Shown here: positions 23,201 through 38,700 of the stretch, piece after piece | How the letters are laid out: each line of letters opens with the position of its first letter | Numbering within the stretch: the first letter of the stretch is position 1 | From: Planococcus citri | Taxonomy: Eukaryota > Arthropoda > Insecta > Hemiptera > Pseudococcidae | Length of the DNA: 64,000 bases | Assembly (NCBI RefSeq): GCF_950023065.1 | Contig: NC_088678.1 | Span: 43,390,580 to 43,454,579 of the forward strand | Direction: 5' to 3' | Notes under the pieces: generated by a model | The model's input: the letters and a program-made list of their open reading frames with translations, nothing else | Told to the model about the DNA's origin: nothing | Database searches by the model: none | Program-made: the position numbers and the translations under genes

Positions 23201-26200
23201 AATTGTGTACCTATAGATACCCAAAAATTGATTGAAAGAGTCTGGAGAACAATTAATTCGTGTTTGTAGGAGTTAAATTCCATTTAGGCTTTTTCTGTGG
23301 AATTTCTAAAAAAATGAAAAATCCTAAATCTGCTGAAGGCTCCAGAAAAGCTCAAAACGACGAACACTGTCAAGTGTCAACTAATTTGTAATCAATTTTA
23401 GCAGCTAAAAATTGAGAGATGAGGGATTCTTTTCAGGTCCTCTTCTGTTTCAAATATCCAAATTATTTTACTTCAAATTGTTTCAAACCCATTTCAAAAT
23501 CAAGTTCTGAAACACTCAATAGGTATATCTAATTCAAAGATATTGAACATTTTTTTTTCATTTCAAATCCTTTCAAAAAAAGCACCTGTAACCTTACCTA
23601 CAATTTGTAAAATGAAAAATTCTTCAAAAAAAAAAAGGCAAGCAAAAAACTTGGAAACCTTCGCAATAAATGAAACAAAGCATTCATACTGGCGTAAGTA
23701 ACGTATATGACCACGTTTATCATAATCTGGTAAAATTAGGGTTCAGATTTTGATAATTTAGGGTCACGACGGTGGACAAGATGAAAGATGGCGTGAACGT
23801 TTAAACCGCTAGAGGCTAGACAAATTGTAACAAGGGTTGAAATTCGTATATAGCATAACGTTTCCCTTTGGAAATACGTATTTACAGTTTCTATACTTAC
23901 AATTCTAACAGGTTGGTGGACTGTACTGCACAGTCCACAGAATACAACCATCGCAGCATCATTCTTTCCCCAATAAACTATCTACAAAGTCAAAGGTATC
24001 AAAGCAAAGCAATAAGCACACATCTACACTCTTGACACACAAACATCAGTCCTATGGCCGCATGACTTGAATATGAAATCCAAAAAATCGAAGAAAAAAT
24101 ACACCCTTCGCAATTACCACGTTCTCTACAGCCTCTCTATAGTTTATTATCTTATACACCAAATACACCATAAAACATCATTAAACTCTAGTCAATATCC
24201 CCAAATTGTTGTCTAGATAATTTCCTATACGTCAAAAGGAGCGGTTAGCATTTACCTCGAACCCTCCTCAAGAGTTCATCTCACATATCGCCTTCCGACT
24301 CATTATTTATATAGGTGCGGTTACGTCAACACGGTTCTTTTCACCGTTTTAAATTACCCACGAAATGAAAATCTCTCTATATGTCTTGAAATCGATTCTA
24401 CTTATAAGCCTACATGAGGCGCGAACAACGGCTATAGCCAAACATTCGACGTAATTAATTCGTCTCATCGTATACAGAGTGTTTCCTATATACTTTAGGC
24501 CTATATCTCCTATATAGTAAACGACAGTATAAAAAGGCACTAGACTCTCTTTGCGGTATAGATACAAAATAAACATCTAAAATCACTGCCACAAGTATAA
24601 AAATGTGTATCATGGCGTCAGTAATCTTCGACATGGGAACCCTTTAGCTTTACAGAATAAACCAAGGTTACTTATGTCTACGCCAAGATATCGATACAAA
24701 TTCAATTTCCATTTTGTTCACGAGAAATATCGCCTTTATATGGTATAGGGTAGGCGTGTGTATCTTTTCACCTTAAATGTATCAACCAATCACACATCTT
24801 ACCGAACACTGGGCAGGTAAGTTTACCTTCACGCACCTGCTGATTATACCTTTTCACTGCCTGTGGTAGGTCCATTCGAATTAAATCTACGCGTATAGGT
24901 AATAAAAGAAACGAAACGTGAACGAGTAAAACTTACCACTTGAGCATTAGGAGAATGGAGTTGCTCGTGTTTATCCAGCTGATCTCGGGTTGAGAATGCT
25001 GCATTGCATTGTACGCAAGGATAAGCGACTGGTCTATCGGGTCGACATATTTGTAAATGTTCTTTTAGTACATCGTACGATACGAAATTCTTAAAACAAT
25101 GTGGACATTTCACAGCCGAAGAATAGTCCGACGATTCAGGTTCACCCGATGATGAATTGTCAAAAGGCAAACTCTCTTTAAATACAGGATTACTGGTCAC
25201 CGAGGGTGTCAAAGGAACTGAAACACAATACAAAAATTTCATTAGGTTCGGTTATAGGTTAGATAGTAGGTAGAGGTAGGTAGGCAAGAGAAACCGACAT
25301 ATCAACATCCCAGGGTATACGTGCTCCTCTTTTTAGGAATTAATACCTATAAAAACACGTGTTTTTATTTTCTCTCTTCTAAACGCATTATACCTACGTA
25401 CTAGATAGGCAAAAAAATAAACCTTGAAATACACCATTACAAAGGTATTTACACATCCGTAGGGGTTCGAAAAAAAAAAGAAAAGGTTCGGTATTATTTA
25501 TACGTGAAGAAGAAAACCCTGTACTATCGAGTATGGACTATGGAATTCGAAAAGAATAGGGACACTGAAGAAATAAAGAGTCAGAAGAGGAAAAAGGTTT
25601 CCAAGAATTCGGCGATGGAAAAAACAAATCAATAAACAGGTGCGGCTTTTAACACGCATCTGACATTTTACGACGTTTTCAGGCCGAGGCGGATACACAG
25701 GACCACCCGAAGTACTCGTTGAAAAAATACGAAGGAACCATATACATATAGCCGAATCGGCGCGGCGTCCCTTACGACAAATTACAAATAAAAAAGGTAA
25801 AACCCCGCATCGCAGTGCCCGCTGTTAAGTGATTTTTCGTGCGAGAAAATTCAACCTCCAGCTCTACACACCGCGGTATACCTTTTTCTTTTAGTCATTA
25901 TACGTTTTTGGACGAGGGTGTGACCGATATTAAATTACCAGCTAGAGTATCCCCAGCCTAAGTATATATTTTCGCTCATTTCTTGGCCTTTTTCTAGATA
26001 CGAGCCGATGAAAAAAGAAAAAAAAAACGCCAATTAAGCGAATACAAATGGAAAATTTCCAACTACTTAAACGTTGCAGATTTAAAGCTCGTAAATTATA
26101 CTACATCTATCGTATAGTTACGATGTAAGTTTTTTTTTCATTTTTTATTATTATTAATGAACACGTCGAGAAGTCGGCCAAATATTTTAATTTACACCTG

Positions 26201-29200
26201 AAAAGAACTTTTTATCGATGGGATGCCCCTGCAAAAGGCAGCGTGAACGCCCCCACGATCCTGTTCATCTTGAAATTTTTCTAACACCGAGAACACGTTT
26301 ATTAAAACGTGAAAAATTATTCGTCGCTGACGAGCTTCGTTAGCGTATATGACCAGGCGATTATAAAAAAAACGTATTTTGGGCAGATTTTCAAAAAAGG
26401 ACGATGAATTGCACAAGGTTATAGCCACGTTGAACGAAAGTTCAAGTCGACGTTGTACGTTGTCGTCTTTAAACGAAAGTAAAGAAACACTTCACATTTT
26501 GTACTGCCTACCTGTACAACTTCTTATCAACCCATAATTTATCAAAATGGTAGCCAAAAAATTTTATAGTTTTTTCAAAGAGCAGAACTATTTTCAAAAT
26601 CAGTATAGGAACTTGACAATTTGATTTTGTTTCAAAGGAGATGAAATCGTGATTTTTCAACGTGTTTCATTCTTCAAATTTCCTCGTTAAAATTGAAATC
26701 CAAGCTGCACTAGGTATATTTTTCAAGTACTGAATAATCGAACTCCTCTTCCCCATATATGACAATATTTCATCATTTTTCTCATTTTTCGTCCAAGTTA
26801 AGATTGAACGATGCTCTTGAATCTCCAATTTCTCCTCCCACCCTTCCTACTCAACATACTTAATAATTCTTGTACTTTCCACAGGTTTGTAATGCTAATC
26901 TATTTGCAAATGCTTCAAAAATGATTTCAGATATTCTCCAACACATGACGTGTTACCACGAAACCTATATACGCTTTCGTTTTTCTAATAATTTTTAAAT
27001 ACATTCTACGGGTAAGTGATTTTTTTGAGTTAACCATAAGCATTTCCGCTGTACCTAATTCCAAAAAGTCAATTTTATTTTTTGGAAAACATCTTGAAAA
27101 CTGAGCTTTTCATCAAGAAAACCAATGGGACATTTCAGATAGAAAATTTTATAACCTAATATAATTTTGGTTCTATTAATTTTTTTTGTAGGACCCTTTG
27201 CTCGCCCAAAAAGTCGATTTTTTAAAATAAATTTAATGTTCACTTTTTTGTCATAAAAATAGACTTCCTACAAAAAAAAAATCAATTTCATCGAAAACAA
27301 CGAGAAAAATGTGTGAAAGGAAAATTGTAGGCCATGAAATTACCTTTTTTTGTAGAAAGCTCAGTTTTTGAAATATATTTTGTGACAGAAGATAAAAGAT
27401 GAAGACTTATACCTACCTACCTATTTATGAAACTTGAAGCAGAAATATCTCAAAAACAACGTTTCCTACAGAAAAATAAAAAATTGGTCTTCAATGATGG
27501 ATGCTCGGTTAACCCAGGAAATCGAATTTTACCACCAAAAAGATGGCAAAAATGGGAATAAATTACCAGCTAAAAATTTAGTTTTGAGGAGAAACCTTAT
27601 ACGTTGGAGGTATCCTAACTGATGAAATCAAGAGAGTACTTGAAAATACACCACCAAGCCAGACAGGCCCTCAGTTTCATTCAATCAAGAATAAAAAATT
27701 TAAATGAGCCCATTTTCCATTCAAAAAAAAAAAATCAAAATTTCGATCTAAAATTGTGGTAAAGAGCCAGAATTTGGTTCGTGTCTTATTTTCAAATCGA
27801 CTGGTAATAATTTCAGGACGTTCTGGAGCCTCCAGTTGGTTTCTCAGAATTTTCCATGTATGAAAAAATGTCATTAAACGAGTCAAAATGAAATTCAGCG
27901 ACTGTATTAACTCGGATTAATAGTTTTTGTGGATCATTCAATGGATTTTACTATCAATTTTCAAAATTCATTTTTGTCCGTTTCATTTTTTTTTTTTCAA
28001 AAAAAAAACACCAAAGAAAGTTTTGGATTTGAACAAGTAGAAATGAATTTGAAAATTTTTCAATAAAATTGATCGAGATGATTACGAATAAAGTTAATTC
28101 GAGATTATAGATTCTGGGTTTTATTTTGGACGTCTTTATGCCTATACTTAGGTATACTTTTCCTGAACTGTGAAATCCAAAAATTCACTGGAGTCTCTAG
28201 AACAGCTCGAATTACCATCAATCGATTTTGAAGGTCGAATATAGGGTATATAAACCAAATTTCAGTTTTTCACTTCAATTTGGTCAAAATTTTGATTTTA
28301 ATTTTCTTGGGAAAAGAGCTATAAAAGTCAAGTTATCGGAAATTTACTAAAAACCAAACAATTTTTTGAGCAGGTAGTTTAAAATTTTTTCTGTTGGTTG
28401 GGATTCCCTCCTTCTATTTTCTTGCAAGGAGATGGGATTTCATCTCTAACATTTTCTCATCTAAGTAAGAAATTCAACTTATAAGCCATGATCAATTCCT
28501 CTCCCACCTTTTGAAGTTGGCGAGACGAGGAAAGAGATTTGAATCATTCGCATTCAATTTTAAAATCCAAAGATACAGCGGAAGGGGGGAGGGTGTAGAA
28601 GTGAACAACATGTGACTCGAATTTTTCATCTTCATAAATCAATTTTTCTTTCATTAATGATGAGATTCTAGTATGTACAGTTACTAAACTTACATATTTC
28701 AAGACACCTTCAACTTAGCATTCGCAGATGGTTAGATGGATGTTTTTTTCACTAATTTAACATTTCGAAACTTTCATAAAGCCCTCCATCATGAGGCAGA
28801 CATGTGTGGGAAATACATTTCGTATTTTTAAAATTTACGATATTAAGTTGAAGAACAATTCACTTCTTTTTCGAAAGAAATATCCGAAGAAAAATTTCAT
28901 AAGCCTACTCAAATTTTCCGTTGCTTGAAAATTCTTTTTTCATAATTTTCAAATTGAAAAAAAAAATCTTTAGTGCCAAATGTAAAATAGGCTACGAATT
29001 CTAAAATTCGAAGAGACGCAATTTGCTAAAAAAAAAAAAAAAGTCGAATTTTCCTCTCCACTGCGAAAACACACTACGATTTTGGCAGAGTACAAAGTAC
29101 AGCCTTCTTACACTTTTACCTACCTGTGTGTGCAAGTCTTCGAGCATTGGTCGAGCTCTAAGTATAGGTGATTACAGGTGGAACCAATCGAAAAAGACAT

Positions 29201-32200
29201 CAGCACAGGTAAAAGAGCAGTTCACGGGGACAGGTGTGTCGGCCAATAGGATTGAAGGCGCGTTTGACGGTTTGCGTTTCGCCGACGAGCTCAGGTAAGA
29301 TGCACGCCCATGTAAACGAAAGGTGAAAACGCGCATACTCCATAATTCTTATGGCTTGGCGACGCGTATACGAGCAACGGTGTTTGGGAAACCACTCCCT
29401 GTAACACCTGCTTTGATCACCTGCCGGGTACGTACCTATTTTTTCGCGCAACTCGCTGCAGAACTGCAAAGGCTATACGTGAAAGCCTTTGGAATCGATT
29501 CGAGAACCGAGAAACCTATGCGAGATATGGTTGGGATTTCTCATTTTTATATTTTTCAATTTGATTCTGTCTATTGATGGCTTCCTTTTAAAAATATCGT
29601 AAAGAATTAATTTTTTACAGGCCCCTATAAAAGGTATATCTACGTACATAGAAAAAGGTCGCCTTTTTTTACTACATACCTAGTACCTACAATATAGGTA
29701 CTGGTACGTATAGATTACCTAATTTGTTTAAAAGATTTACTGTACCTATTTTTTCTATTCTCTACATCCGACATGTTTTGGGAGTATTCCAGTAAATCGT
29801 ATTTTTTTAACGACAAGCACGTTCTTCAAGGCTTTGTCCTTGAAGGTTTGAATTTCTTATACATAAAGACGCGTAAAAGGATCGAAAATGAAGAAAGGTG
29901 ATAATGAAAAACATGCTCGGATCTTTTGTTCAGAGGTTTTTTTTCACGCTTTTTCTATTTCGAGTACCTTTAGAATTAGTAACGGTACTGAAACAAATTA
30001 CCTCGATAAAGGTGAAGATAAGGGGAGGAACATGGTGAGCTCTTATCAACACTCAATTCAAGGTTGACTCTACAGGGATTGTAAAAACACCAATAGTTTG
30101 GTGTTTTCTCCCATTCATCCTCAATGAAACTTTACAAAAAAAGGTATTTAACCATGTGAATTTCGGTGATAATTAGTTCGAAAGGAATTGAAAAAAGATT
30201 TCAAATCATGTCATAACTGTTTGTTTTCAGATAAGTTCGCAATTCCTTAAAGAATAACGGAACCTTTTTTGTATGAAATTGTACGAAGTGAAAAAGAAAT
30301 CTATCATTTAAAATCTAAAGTAAATAAGGTTTATTCTCTTTATTCAAACGAGTTATTTAAAAAAAAGCCAGTAAAAATTCAAAACTGGTTTTTCTCGAGA
30401 TATTCAGAAAAAATGATGAAAAACAAAATGTCTTGGGCTAAAAACTGCATTCAAAGTCAAATTGATTATATACCTATACTAGTTAGTAGGAACTTGTTTA
30501 AATGATTGATTTTAAGGTGAATCGTAGGTAGACCTTTATCTTACGAAAAACCAACGTATAAAAATATGCGTTACAATATTTTCCTCGTCATTCTCATATA
30601 CGAGAATCAACACAACCATCATATAATCATCATCATCACCACCGTCATCAACAAACGTAATATAATGGTGAAATTTGAAATTTCTCTCACTCTCTCTTTT
30701 TCTTATATACTTCAACCAACATTTACATTATGTGAATTAGCTAATCAACGAAGCACATATTATTAAAACATACCACCCACGATAGTTTCACATCTCAAGA
30801 ATATATAAGAAGCTATTTATCCGCGAACATGGCCCAACGAATTCATCTTTATGCGTCCTCACTCCTCATGCCTCTCACACCGGTCATCATGATTTTCATT
30901 GAAAAACACCATATCGCACGCGTCGTCGTACATCTTCGCAAGCCTACGTTTACTATATTGACCTCATTTTCGAAATAATTTGTCATCTCGATGTACTTCC
31001 AGAGATGAAAAATTTCTATTGTATAATTTGGCCGCTTTCCACGCTACCGAAATGGACGCAAAAAATACGATTAATTTGGTCCGCGGTGATTTTTTATCAT
31101 AAGTACCTAATCTGGATGACAGCGTTAATTACCTATCACCTTTATACGTATACCTCTATCACGCATACTCGTATACATATTTTCTCTTTCATATACACAA
31201 CACATAATAATGCTGGGAGTCATGGGAGTATCTCTAGATATGTATATAGTCTCTACTACATATTATAGGTACCTATGTGAATAGGAAATTTCAGAGGTTA
31301 AACAAGTTGACGATGAGACAGTTGAGTTTCAAGAGGATGCCAATTTGGCAAGTTTATTTTGGCTGAAAGATTTTCATAAGTGCTTTGGAAAGAGAACTCG
31401 AGTTGTACTGTGAGATGTTTTGGTGCTTAATAATCATTCATAATTGACCATTATACCTATTTACAGATGGCCACTGGTGTAATGTCAGGATTTATGGAAT
31501 TTGTAATTACCACGTAACGTAGCTTATAGGCGAACCGGTTGTAACCGGTAAATTTATGGAATTGGAAATTGATTAAAACGGTGTGTTTGGGAACTACAGT
31601 CACGTGTTGAATCTTCAGCACACAATTGAATAAAAATATATGTTTGTTGAAATGTAAGAATTCGAGCAAGAGAAATGATGATGCAAGCAAAAAGGTAGGT
31701 AAGTGAGTTTTTATCAGTTATTACCTACTTGAAGCCTCGAGGATTTATCAAGCAATTGAATAAAATTTATATTGAATTACTTATCAGATTTTGATGATAG
31801 GAATTATCAATCAGGAGATAATGGATATTATCAAAAAAGTAGGTAAGTATGGTATCCTTTATTAATATTATCAAAAGGTATAGATGTGTACTAGTAGTTA
31901 TTATGTACTTGGAGGAGTGTTTGATGATAAGAATTATCAGTGAGAAAAGATAGGCAGGTAATGGATATTATCCAAAGGTAAAAGTGTGTATTATCAGTTA
32001 TTACAGACTTGGAGGATAATTTGGCATTGGCAAATGACTTTTTAGTTTTTATTGAGTTGTCAGGTTTTGATAATAAGAATTACTTATTAATGAAGAGATA
32101 AGATAACTTATCAAAACCGTATTATAGGTAAGTATTATCAGTAAATTACTTGGAGGATAATTTGGCATTGGCGAATGATTTTTTGTTGAGTTGTCAGGTT

Positions 32201-32681
32201 TTGATAATAAGAATAATTAATGAAGAGATAACTGGTATTATCAAAAAGGAAGGCAAGTATCATCACTTATCAGTTACTTATTACGTACTTGCAGAAGGAT
32301 AATTTGGCATTGGCAAATGACTTTTTATTGAATTGTCAGGTTTTGAATTTTGATAAGTTAGGAATTTATCAATGAAATAATGTACTTATATTATCAAAAA
32401 GTAAGTACTTACATTATCTTTTATTACTCGAATGATCATTAGGAAATTAACTTTTAAATGAATTATCACTCAGGTTTTTCTGATGGCAGATTATCATTAA
32501 AGAGACAAACAGATATGTACATATCACCAAGTGACGATTAATAAGTACCCAAACAGCAATATCTTTTTGTTCGTACTTACCATTTGTGGTATCTAACAAC
32601 TTTTTTTTAAATCACTACTTTTTCAATACATTTTGTAACATATAATTTTCAAAAAGCTCTCCACTCGATCCCCCCCCCCTT

Positions 32682-32717
<36 letters not shown>

Positions 32718-35700
32718 CACAAAATTAACATCTTCACTAGAAAATTTTCAAAAAAAAAATGAAATTGGAAGGCAATTTGTATACAAAATACCTATTTTTT
32801 AATTTCATCAAAAATAAACTTTTTTTCAATGATTTGAAGGGTTTTGTTGCGCGTTTGGATTTTTAGGTACATTTTTTCACTACATTTTTGACTAAATTCG
32901 CTACTTTTTCACTACTTTCACTACCCATTTTTAAAATCACTACTTTTTCTCTTTTCAATACCTGATAGATACCCTGGCATCTAACGGATTTTTTTTGAAA
33001 AAATCATTACTTTTTCACTACCTGTTTTCTCCACCCTTTTTTCAACCAAATTTTCAGAAAGCTCTCCACAGCTCTCCACTCAACCCCCCCCCCCCCACAC
33101 ACACAAACACAAAACAGAAAAATTTTCAAAAAAATTAAAATTGGAAGAAAATTTACCGGCTTAACTTATGTCACGTATTCCAACACTGTTGCCAATTTCA
33201 TCAAAAATACACTTCATTTTTTTCAACAATTTGAAGGTTTTTGTAGTGCGTTTAAATTTTTTCATTTTTTTTACAACTTTTTAAAACTAAATTTACAACT
33301 TTTTCACTACTTTCACTACTTTGTTAGATATTATTTTTCTCATAAAATTTTCTTATGAAAATATGTAGGAGTATTGTGCAAAATGTCTACAGTAAATTTG
33401 ATTTTCTAGCAGGAAAGATCCATTTTTATTAGTTTTTCAATTTTCTAAAAATTAGGTAGGTACTACTAGATGCACTGCACATTTTTCTGAAAAGTATGAA
33501 AAAATTGAAAAACCAATCAATGAATCCGGCAGGGAATTGAATTTCCAGGGAAACTGTTATTTGCATGTGAGTATATAAGTATGCTCTTTTTTGAAATTAT
33601 TGAAATTTAAAATTTATCACAGGAAGAGCACTTACGAATTGGCTCATTATATTGGGAATGAAGTTACCATGTACCTATATGTACTTGATGAAATCATAAT
33701 GAACAATCAAGTTTACAAATCTGAACGATAGTAATCAATAATCATGATCCGATAAGCTCATCAATACTTATGATTTTGATGACTTCTCATCAAAATGTCA
33801 TTTTTACAATTATTTCGAAAAAGATATATAGGAACTGTACTCCTGATTTGGAATCTTTGCTCCCTATACAACATCCAATCAAACCTCAATGAGGTAATCT
33901 TGTACACAGGTAATCAACCCTTAACCAGGCAAAATCGCTGGCAAAATTTTATGTTTTATCACGAAAAATAAAAATAAACTTCCAACGTCACCATCACAAT
34001 CATCATCATCATCATCATCTTGATCTACAACAGAGGGGGCGATAACGATGACCATAAATTAGGTTATTCTTTTCTATTTTTTTTCTCTCGCTCTTGGTTT
34101 TATACGTACATACGAATGGTAAGGTACACGGTGAAAATATATAGGAGAGGGCCTATTTATAATGGCATCTTTCGTATATTTCACGGTGTCCATAACTCTT
34201 TACGAACATAGTATAGTCGCATTTTTATTTAATTTATATCGCGCTAATGACTGAAGTATATTAACGCTTCAGTTCTCTGTAACATCTGTCACTTTGCATG
34301 TTTAACTGTCATATGTTTATAAACACCGGAATTTTACGCCGTTTTGCGTTTTACAATGCTAGCTTCTAAGTTATGCGAACCGTGCAACGAGTCGTGAAAA
34401 AAAAGAACCCAGCTTTTCTGCAATTTTTCATGTCCTATACTTGAAAATGCTTATGGCAGTTTTTCACGACCATGTTGCGTTTAACTGGTAACTGGTTTTT
34501 CTGCTGCGACATCGACAGTCGCAGGTATACCAGAGGAGCGCCATTTTGTTTTTTTTGGCCAATTTATAGTTCGTGATTAAAAAAGAAGAAGAAATACCGA
34601 GATAATTGACCTTTTTCTTTTTCGCCGATGTGTATACGTAGACGTACCAGCATCATCGCGCGGCGAAGAAGTATGTTATCATCAGGAAAATAAGACCTCA
34701 AAGTTCTCAAGACCTATCTGTTAACCTTTCGCGTTAACCGTTCTGTGCGTAGTAATTTGTCCGTAAACACGTTATTAAAACTCATTTAAATAATTGTCGA
34801 CATGCGAAGCTATTAAGAAAACTAACCTTTTTGTTGGGCTAATAAAATTTTTTAAGATGTGTCTTTCTTTTCCTTTATATACGCGCTGCTGTATACGCTT
34901 TTCGTCTTGGTATATTTACTGTCGTGTACGGTATATACGTAATTAACACCAATCGCACAAATTTCAATTCGTATGCCCGACAGGGGTTAACAAAACGCGT
35001 GAGAAACTTTCCCCCTCGATTTACAACAACTTTAGCGCCCTTTTACCTTCTCCTTTGGTTGGATGGAGGCTTTAACACCATGTTGGGCTTATTTATGTGT
35101 AGGATCTATTAAACACAACATTGCGACGACTTGAAATTCATACCGAATTCTTCGTTGTTATTTTTAATTAAGTCACGTGACTCTGTTAAATAATTAATCG
35201 ACTTAATTGAAGGTTAATAGATGCGGGAATAAGGATGAATATTACTCGATTCAGTTCTCTATTGCAAATTTTTTCGATACGGAATTCATCATTGCAGAAA
35301 ATTCCAGAGGTGTACTCGCAGATGTTGGTTTAGTGAAAGGGAAAGGAAAATAGGGGAGACTATTGCATTTCGTGTTTACTTTTGCGCCTGAAAACAGGTA
35401 AGTATAGGCAACTTATTCCACTTACATGATTGACGTCTGTTTAAAAATAACGAAAAGTGAAATCAAACGTAAAAGAGGATAGCACCTTTGCTGGGAACTG
35501 TATTTATGCTTCCGAGTTACTCAAAAGACGCAATTTTTTTCCAACTACAAAGAAAGGGCCTATAAAGCTTGAAAAATTTCATCTATCAAGAGTTAATGGA
35601 TTTTTTAGGAGCTCGAATTTCAAAAATATTCACAATAATATTTTTTCACAGACGCGTTGGTTTTCCACTTTGATAACTACAATATTTGAGCATTTTTTTA

Positions 35701-38700
35701 AAAATTTCGATTCAGTAGCTACAAGTAGTTATTTTTGAGGAGGCTGCGGTTACGATCAGAGCTAGTTCTGAGAAAACTTCATAATCGAGTTGAACTTGAA
35801 AAAAAAACTCAAAAAAGTCGACCAAAATTCGCAGATGACAGATTTTCAACAAAATGCAAACGTTTTTCCCAATCTTTTCACTAATGGGAATATTTTTGCA
35901 AAAAATGACATCATCGATCGTTCATTTTGCATCGCTGGAACAAATTGAAATTTACCAATGTAATTAAGGTTGTTTTTTTTTTAGGGAAACTTGAAAAACC
36001 CAGAAAGAAATAAACAAATTTTTTCATTAAACGTAATGAAATTCACACAAAATGACCGTTTTTCCTGAAATATGATTAGATACCCGAAAAACGTTTATAA
36101 TATTGTGCATGCCCGATGAAATACGAGTTGTTTCAGATAAAACATACATTCAATTTTATCGCATAATATTTTTATACGATTTAATGAATTTCATGACAAA
36201 CAATAACCTGATAAAATTATAGGTACACGTAATCGACTCCGGATGAATTTTGGATTACCTAGGTAAATCAGATCAATTTGCATCACGTTTAATCGCACCG
36301 CTTTAGCGATAAGTGAAAAAAACAACCGAGCTTTTCATCATTTTTTACGTCCAAATTTATGGAATTCACCTCTTTAATTTCCTGCGATTTGATAAAATCA
36401 CATCCAGTAAATTTTTTCTAATCTAGGTAACCTCGTTCGAAGTTTTTTCATCGGGTATTTACCTACGTAAACGTAAAATATTTGAAAATTCACAATTTTA
36501 TGGTGACTAATAATTATTAAAATGACATCAGGATGTATTTTTACCTTTCTAGTTCCAAAAGTTAATTTACAATTTTCAGATTGTTTTTTTTTTGATCCAA
36601 TACGATCTCATTAAGTTATTATAATTCAATTGAATAAAAAAGACTAAATTTTAATTATTTTTTTTTTCAAATTTCGAGCCTATATTCAAAATGATTTCCA
36701 AAGAAAATTAAGAAAACGTGATTTTAAGGAATCAGGCTCAGTCAAACTCTGAGCAGGGGGCAGGAAAGGACTGAGGAGAGGTCAGGGTTTCAAATTTACA
36801 TGTTTACGAGAGAATGGCTAGTATCTTTCTCCACTAGACCGAACAAAATTTTTCCTGCGAAGAGTATTTGGAGGATTTTTTTTCTGAAACACTTTAGTTC
36901 AAAAATTGCAGGCGTCAAAGGATGATGTATATTTTTATAACCCAAATTTCTGACCAAGAATTTTGCACAATTTTTCACGCTGAACAAACAGGGGTTTGGG
37001 TACCTCAAAAATTCAATAATCCATTGCTTTTAATTCCTTCAATTTAAAAGATAGGCAATTTCAAGAAATAACATTTTTTGCTCGTCTCAAGAAATTACAT
37101 CAGAATTCTCATTCAAAAACTAAAAAATTTCAATTCTTGAAATCTTTGAGGAGTTCTTCGAAAAAATTAAATTTTTTCTGCATCGTATATAATCGCAAAA
37201 CGCATTCAATTTTATGGGGTGGGCTTTTGATGTGAGAGAACTTTCTTTTTATCTCAGAAAGTTGAGTCAGAAACGGTGATCAGAATTGATATATTTGGAA
37301 AATTTAAGATGTTTCAGCAAAATCAATCATCAGAGGCATGGTTACCTGAGCTTAAACCCTTGGCCTTCTTAATACATTACGAAGGCAGAATTTCGTTCGG
37401 ATCGGAGAAGAATATAGTCTTGAACATTCCCACGTATTATTGAAGAAAAGAAAAAATATAAATATTGAGGGTGATCAACTGTAAAAAAATAACAGGCTTA
37501 AAATAGGTAATTCATTCCATGAATCAAAATTCCTTCACATTCCTAAAAATCTAGATAATTGATGAGTTGGAAATTTCACAAAAAAGTAGACTCATCGTAC
37601 TCTTGTTGACGGCTGTCGATGATGAGTTAAAAAAAGAAAAGATCATAGAACAAAAATAGCACACAATTGAAAGTATCGAGTATTTTAATTATGTACATGG
37701 AACTGGAAAAGTGAATAATGAAAAAATCATATTGTTCGTTCAACGTAGTCCAGGAATATGAAACAGTCATACGAGAGGAGAGTATACCAAAAAACCAATA
37801 TCTATTATATCACATCCTAATGCATGATCAAAGTTGAAGGGAATCAAAATTGAGGTGCAGAAATCTGATCCGAATACATTTTAAATGGAACTTCGCTGAT
37901 TCATATTAGGTACCTATACGCGTATTTTATGGATTTGCAAGCAGCGATGAATAATACAACCGAGGATAATTAGCTCCATTTATCGCTTCTCCAAAAAAAA
38001 AAAAGGTCATCTGACGATAATACGTAATCATTTTTTTCTATTATGATTTATTCGTAACATCGTTGATGGTTCGAAGCAATCTACGTACAAGTTTATCTCC
38101 CAAATTAATTTTTGGTAAGCAAATCTAAATTTCATTGGTGCCTTTACTTTTATACATAGTATCCGAAAGAGATAAGTTTTTGACAGCTTTAGCAGATTGA
38201 TAAGCTTGCATAGGTCAGGGCATCCTGTATATTAGTCATCTAATTAAATGGTATCATAATATATACCAGAAGCATATGGGATTATAATCAAGTACCAAGA
38301 GAGAAGAGACAAATCCAGTAACACGAAATACCCTACTCGAATAAAAATTTTGGTAGTCAAATCTATACTTACATGTGTACAATCTCTTATGATTTAGATA
38401 CATCGTAATTACAAAACGAAATTGAATTAATTATTTTTATAACGTATTAAAAGTGATCCTATTAATTACTTTTATTTATGATGAAACAACTTTCAAACTT
38501 CCTACAGTATGACCGAGTCGATTATCAATCAATTATATCAGTACAAATTACCGAATTGAATAATTACCTACTTAATTAATTATTGGTCAATCATCGATTA
38601 AACTACCAACACTTTTTCTTATGAAGGAACCTACTGAGAACAGAAAATAAATGATTTATGTAATGTGAGTCTCACTAATTTCCTCACATAACATTCCATT

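Larger units (their letters stand above)
8240..24936 (-). other. zfh1 intron 2 (16.7 kb)
   Basis: It joins the finger-2 exon to the finger-3 exon in phase 0. It contains a small TIR element (8.35 kb), the 1.9-kb inverted repeat (9.4-11.3 kb), two candidate alternative first exons (13.3 and 23.9 kb), two MITE-like elements (16.1 and 17.3 kb), and dispersed A+T-rich repeats. Stretches 13.2-15.3 and 18.2-20.6 kb are relatively homopolymer-poor and CpG-containing and look unlike the repeat-rich rest; I see no coding exon in them. Confidence 0.85.

Noticed and set aside
31690..32520. Possible CRISPR-like array
   Set aside because: Repeat units are long, degenerate and without regular spacers; the genome is eukaryotic.
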